Below, piece after piece: positions 63,190 through 64,000 of a stretch of 64,000 bases of DNA; the stretch's first letter is position 1; each line of letters opens with the position of its first letter. This DNA is from an uncultured Pseudophaeobacter sp. (GTDB taxonomy: Bacteria; Pseudomonadota; Alphaproteobacteria; Rhodobacterales; Rhodobacteraceae), in assembly GCA_905479575.1 (NCBI GenBank), contig CAJQNB010000041.1, forward strand, positions 1-64,000. The letters run 5' to 3'. A program made the translations under genes and the position numbers. The notes under the pieces were generated by a model that was not told the DNA's origin, did no database searches, and worked only from the letters and a program-made list of their open reading frames with translations.

Positions 63190-63276
63190 GCCCAGGTGGC
63201 GGAATTGGTAGACGCGCTAGCTTCAGGTGCTAGTATTGGCAACGATGTGGAGGTTCGAGTCCTCTCCTGGGCACCA
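63190..63276 (+). tRNA. tRNA-Leu (anticodon CAG), CCA encoded
   Basis: 87-nt class II tRNA with a long variable arm. Acceptor GCCCAGG (63190-63196) pairs with CCTGGGC (63266-63272), discriminator A, then CCA. Anticodon stem CTAGC/GCTAG with loop TTCAGGT, anticodon CAG (reads CUG, the main Leu codon in this GC-rich genome). T-loop TTCGAGT is present. Open frames across it are not genes. Confidence 0.96.
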
Positions 63277-63579
63277 AGATCACTCCCCTAAAAATCAACA
63301 AGATATGTTTTTTAAGGGGTTTGCCATTTTGAGTTCTCAAATTGCCCCACAAACTGCTCCACCTTATGGGGTCCGCATCCCGACCAGAATCTACTCGCTG
63401 AAGCTGCGAGGGCGGAGACCAAAGCGACAGGAAAATCCTCCGCATACACTGGCTACGAAATGCGCCTCTCGACAACCGTCTGACAAACCCAGGCCATCCT
63501 CGACAACTGCACCGCCCCGCTATCCGGGTTGGCCCAGAATTGCGTTCTCCGCGGTATCACCGCCGATTTCTGTCAAAAG

Positions 63580-63623
63580 GCGTGCCGACGCTTGAGCAGC
63601 AGAAGGTATGGGTGTCGGCACGC
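63580..63623 (+). repeat. 10-bp inverted repeat with 24-nt loop
   Basis: GCGTGCCGAC (63580-63589) and GTCGGCACGC (63614-63623), a perfect match. It lies in the gene-poor stretch after tRNA-Leu. Confidence 0.7.
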
Positions 63624-63672
63624 ATGAGATTGGTTGTCTAAACCAGTCCCTGGGCATCTCTGCCCTCAAGAT

Positions 63673-63697
63673 GACGGCGCCGATGATAGGCGCCGTC
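63673..63697 (-). terminator. Hairpin after the truncated ORF at the right edge
   Basis: GACGGCGCC (63673-63681), 7-nt loop, GGCGCCGTC (63689-63697), a perfect 9-bp stem just past the minus-strand stop at 63703. No T-run on either side. Confidence 0.45.
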
Positions 63698-63702
63698 TTG
63701 GC

Positions 63703-63999
63703 TCATTCTTGAAGAAGATCGTCAATCAGACGCTCCGCTTTCGCATAGTCGATGACTTCGGTGGCGGCTTCGTACAGGCCGACCGGATTCCCGACAGCGA
63801 CCGCCAGAGAATGTGCGCGCGTATCGAAATGGCGCTCATGATGGCCGCCATGCACTTTGTGCTCATCGGCGATCCACGTTGTCTGAATACCTTTTTCGAT
63901 TTCTACCCGCATGAAATCGATCAAGATCTCCAGGTCGCGCAAAAGTGGCTCAGTGAGCAGTGCATCCGCATGCAGGTGGCGTTTCACTGCCTCGGCAAG
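63703..63999 (-). CDS. Hypothetical protein, 5' end outside the window
   Basis: The minus-strand frame is open to the right edge (LAEAVKRHLHADALLTEPLL at the visible N-terminus); the GTG at 63987 is probably an internal Val. 98 visible residues. Not recognised. His-rich middle (DEHKVHGGHHERHFDTRAHS) followed by LAVAVGNPVGLYEAATEVID and YAKAERLIDDLLQE, so soluble and helical at the C-terminus. The His cluster could bind metal; this is only a suggestion. Confidence 0.55.
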   Translation of the reverse strand, partial: LAEAVKRHLHADALLTEPLLRDLEILIDFMRVEIEKGIQTTWIADEHKVHGGHHERHFDTRAHSLAVAVGNPVGLYEAATEVIDYAKAERLIDDLLQE

Positions 64000-64000
64000 C

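Larger units (their letters stand above)
63277..63702. other. 426-bp gene-poor stretch after tRNA-Leu
   Basis: Begins with an imperfect hairpin (CCCCTAAAAA 63285-63294 with TTTTTTAAGGGG 63308-63319) that may end the tRNA transcript. It then has no convincing gene; a broken frame near 63382-63485 reads like part of a protein (e.g. PDQNLLAEAARAETKATGKS) but has no start. Inverted repeats at 63580-63623 and 63673-63697 follow. It looks like decayed or recently joined DNA. Confidence 0.45.

Noticed and set aside
63227-63595. 122-codon frame overlapping tRNA-Leu as an integrase remnant
   Set aside because: It runs through the tRNA and has no Arg/His/Tyr recombinase motif; another frame nearby looks more protein-like but is not an integrase I recognise.
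1-64000. CRISPR array, insertion sequences, prophage, replication origin
   Set aside because: No regularly spaced repeats, transposase, phage structural or integrase genes, or DnaA-box cluster were seen on either strand.

Overview
The window looks like chromosome from a marine alphaproteobacterium of the Rhodobacterales (Roseobacter group). This is inferred from protein content: a gatCA operon, RNase P RNA next to rpmG, an INS-less prolyl-tRNA synthetase, HdaA, PccR, a betI/betCBA cluster, DUF1127, and the GC-rich intergenic repeat 'GGGGATATTTGGGG..GATGAAA' that I associate with this family. No database search was run. Base and codon use look even across most of the window. Only the last ~0.7 kb, after tRNA-Leu, looks different. 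I see no phage, insertion sequence or CRISPR array.

Layout. 1-5 kb: gatC (cut by the left edge), gatA, an excalibur lipoprotein, a zinc amidase, RNase P RNA (rnpB), rpmG. 5-11 kb: GNAT acetyltransferase, BI-1 membrane protein, a DUF1127 gene facing a LysR regulator, quinone oxidoreductase, XRE regulator, hisN-like phosphatase. 11-14.3 kb: two purine deaminases (8-oxoguanine-type and guanine) flanking a CAP-domain protein. 14-17.4 kb: mgtE, 5-formyl-THF cyclo-ligase, YmdB-type phosphodiesterase. 17.5-23.3 kb: two SLC13 permeases with TrkA-C domains around an FAD dehydrogenase. 23.5-29.7 kb: yebC, a ClpP-like membrane protein, nitroreductase, argP/argO pair, EamA transporter, DUF1036 protein. 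29.8-35.7 kb: betI facing betC-betB-betA (choline-O-sulfate to glycine betaine). 35.8-51.1 kb: propionyl-CoA assimilation locus: pccR, MFS pump, RTX metalloprotease, pccB, five small unknown/envelope genes, pccA, lipoprotein, DUF4174 protein, sulfotransferase-like protein, methylmalonyl-CoA mutase. 51-58 kb: VOC protein, DjlA-like cochaperone, EEP hydrolase, ppx, hdaA, AI-2E transporter. 58-64 kb: FAD oxidoreductase, proS, hemN, tRNA-Leu(CAG), then a gene-poor stretch and a truncated ORF.

How the genes work together. BetC, BetB and BetA form one pathway, with a BetI-type operator between betI and betC. PccB/PccA and the B12-dependent mutase take propionyl-CoA towards succinyl-CoA (the epimerase is not in the window); TTTGCAAA-type sites lie upstream of both pccR and pccB. 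The most interesting unexplained material is at RNA level: two strong hairpins just before pccA, a predicted three-way-junction element just after pccA, three hairpins in a row between betB and betA, and direct repeats plus a terminator in the DUF1127 3' region. Two real genes shorter than 60 codons (rpmG and a 46-residue lipoprotein) and one candidate 26-residue membrane peptide are also listed.
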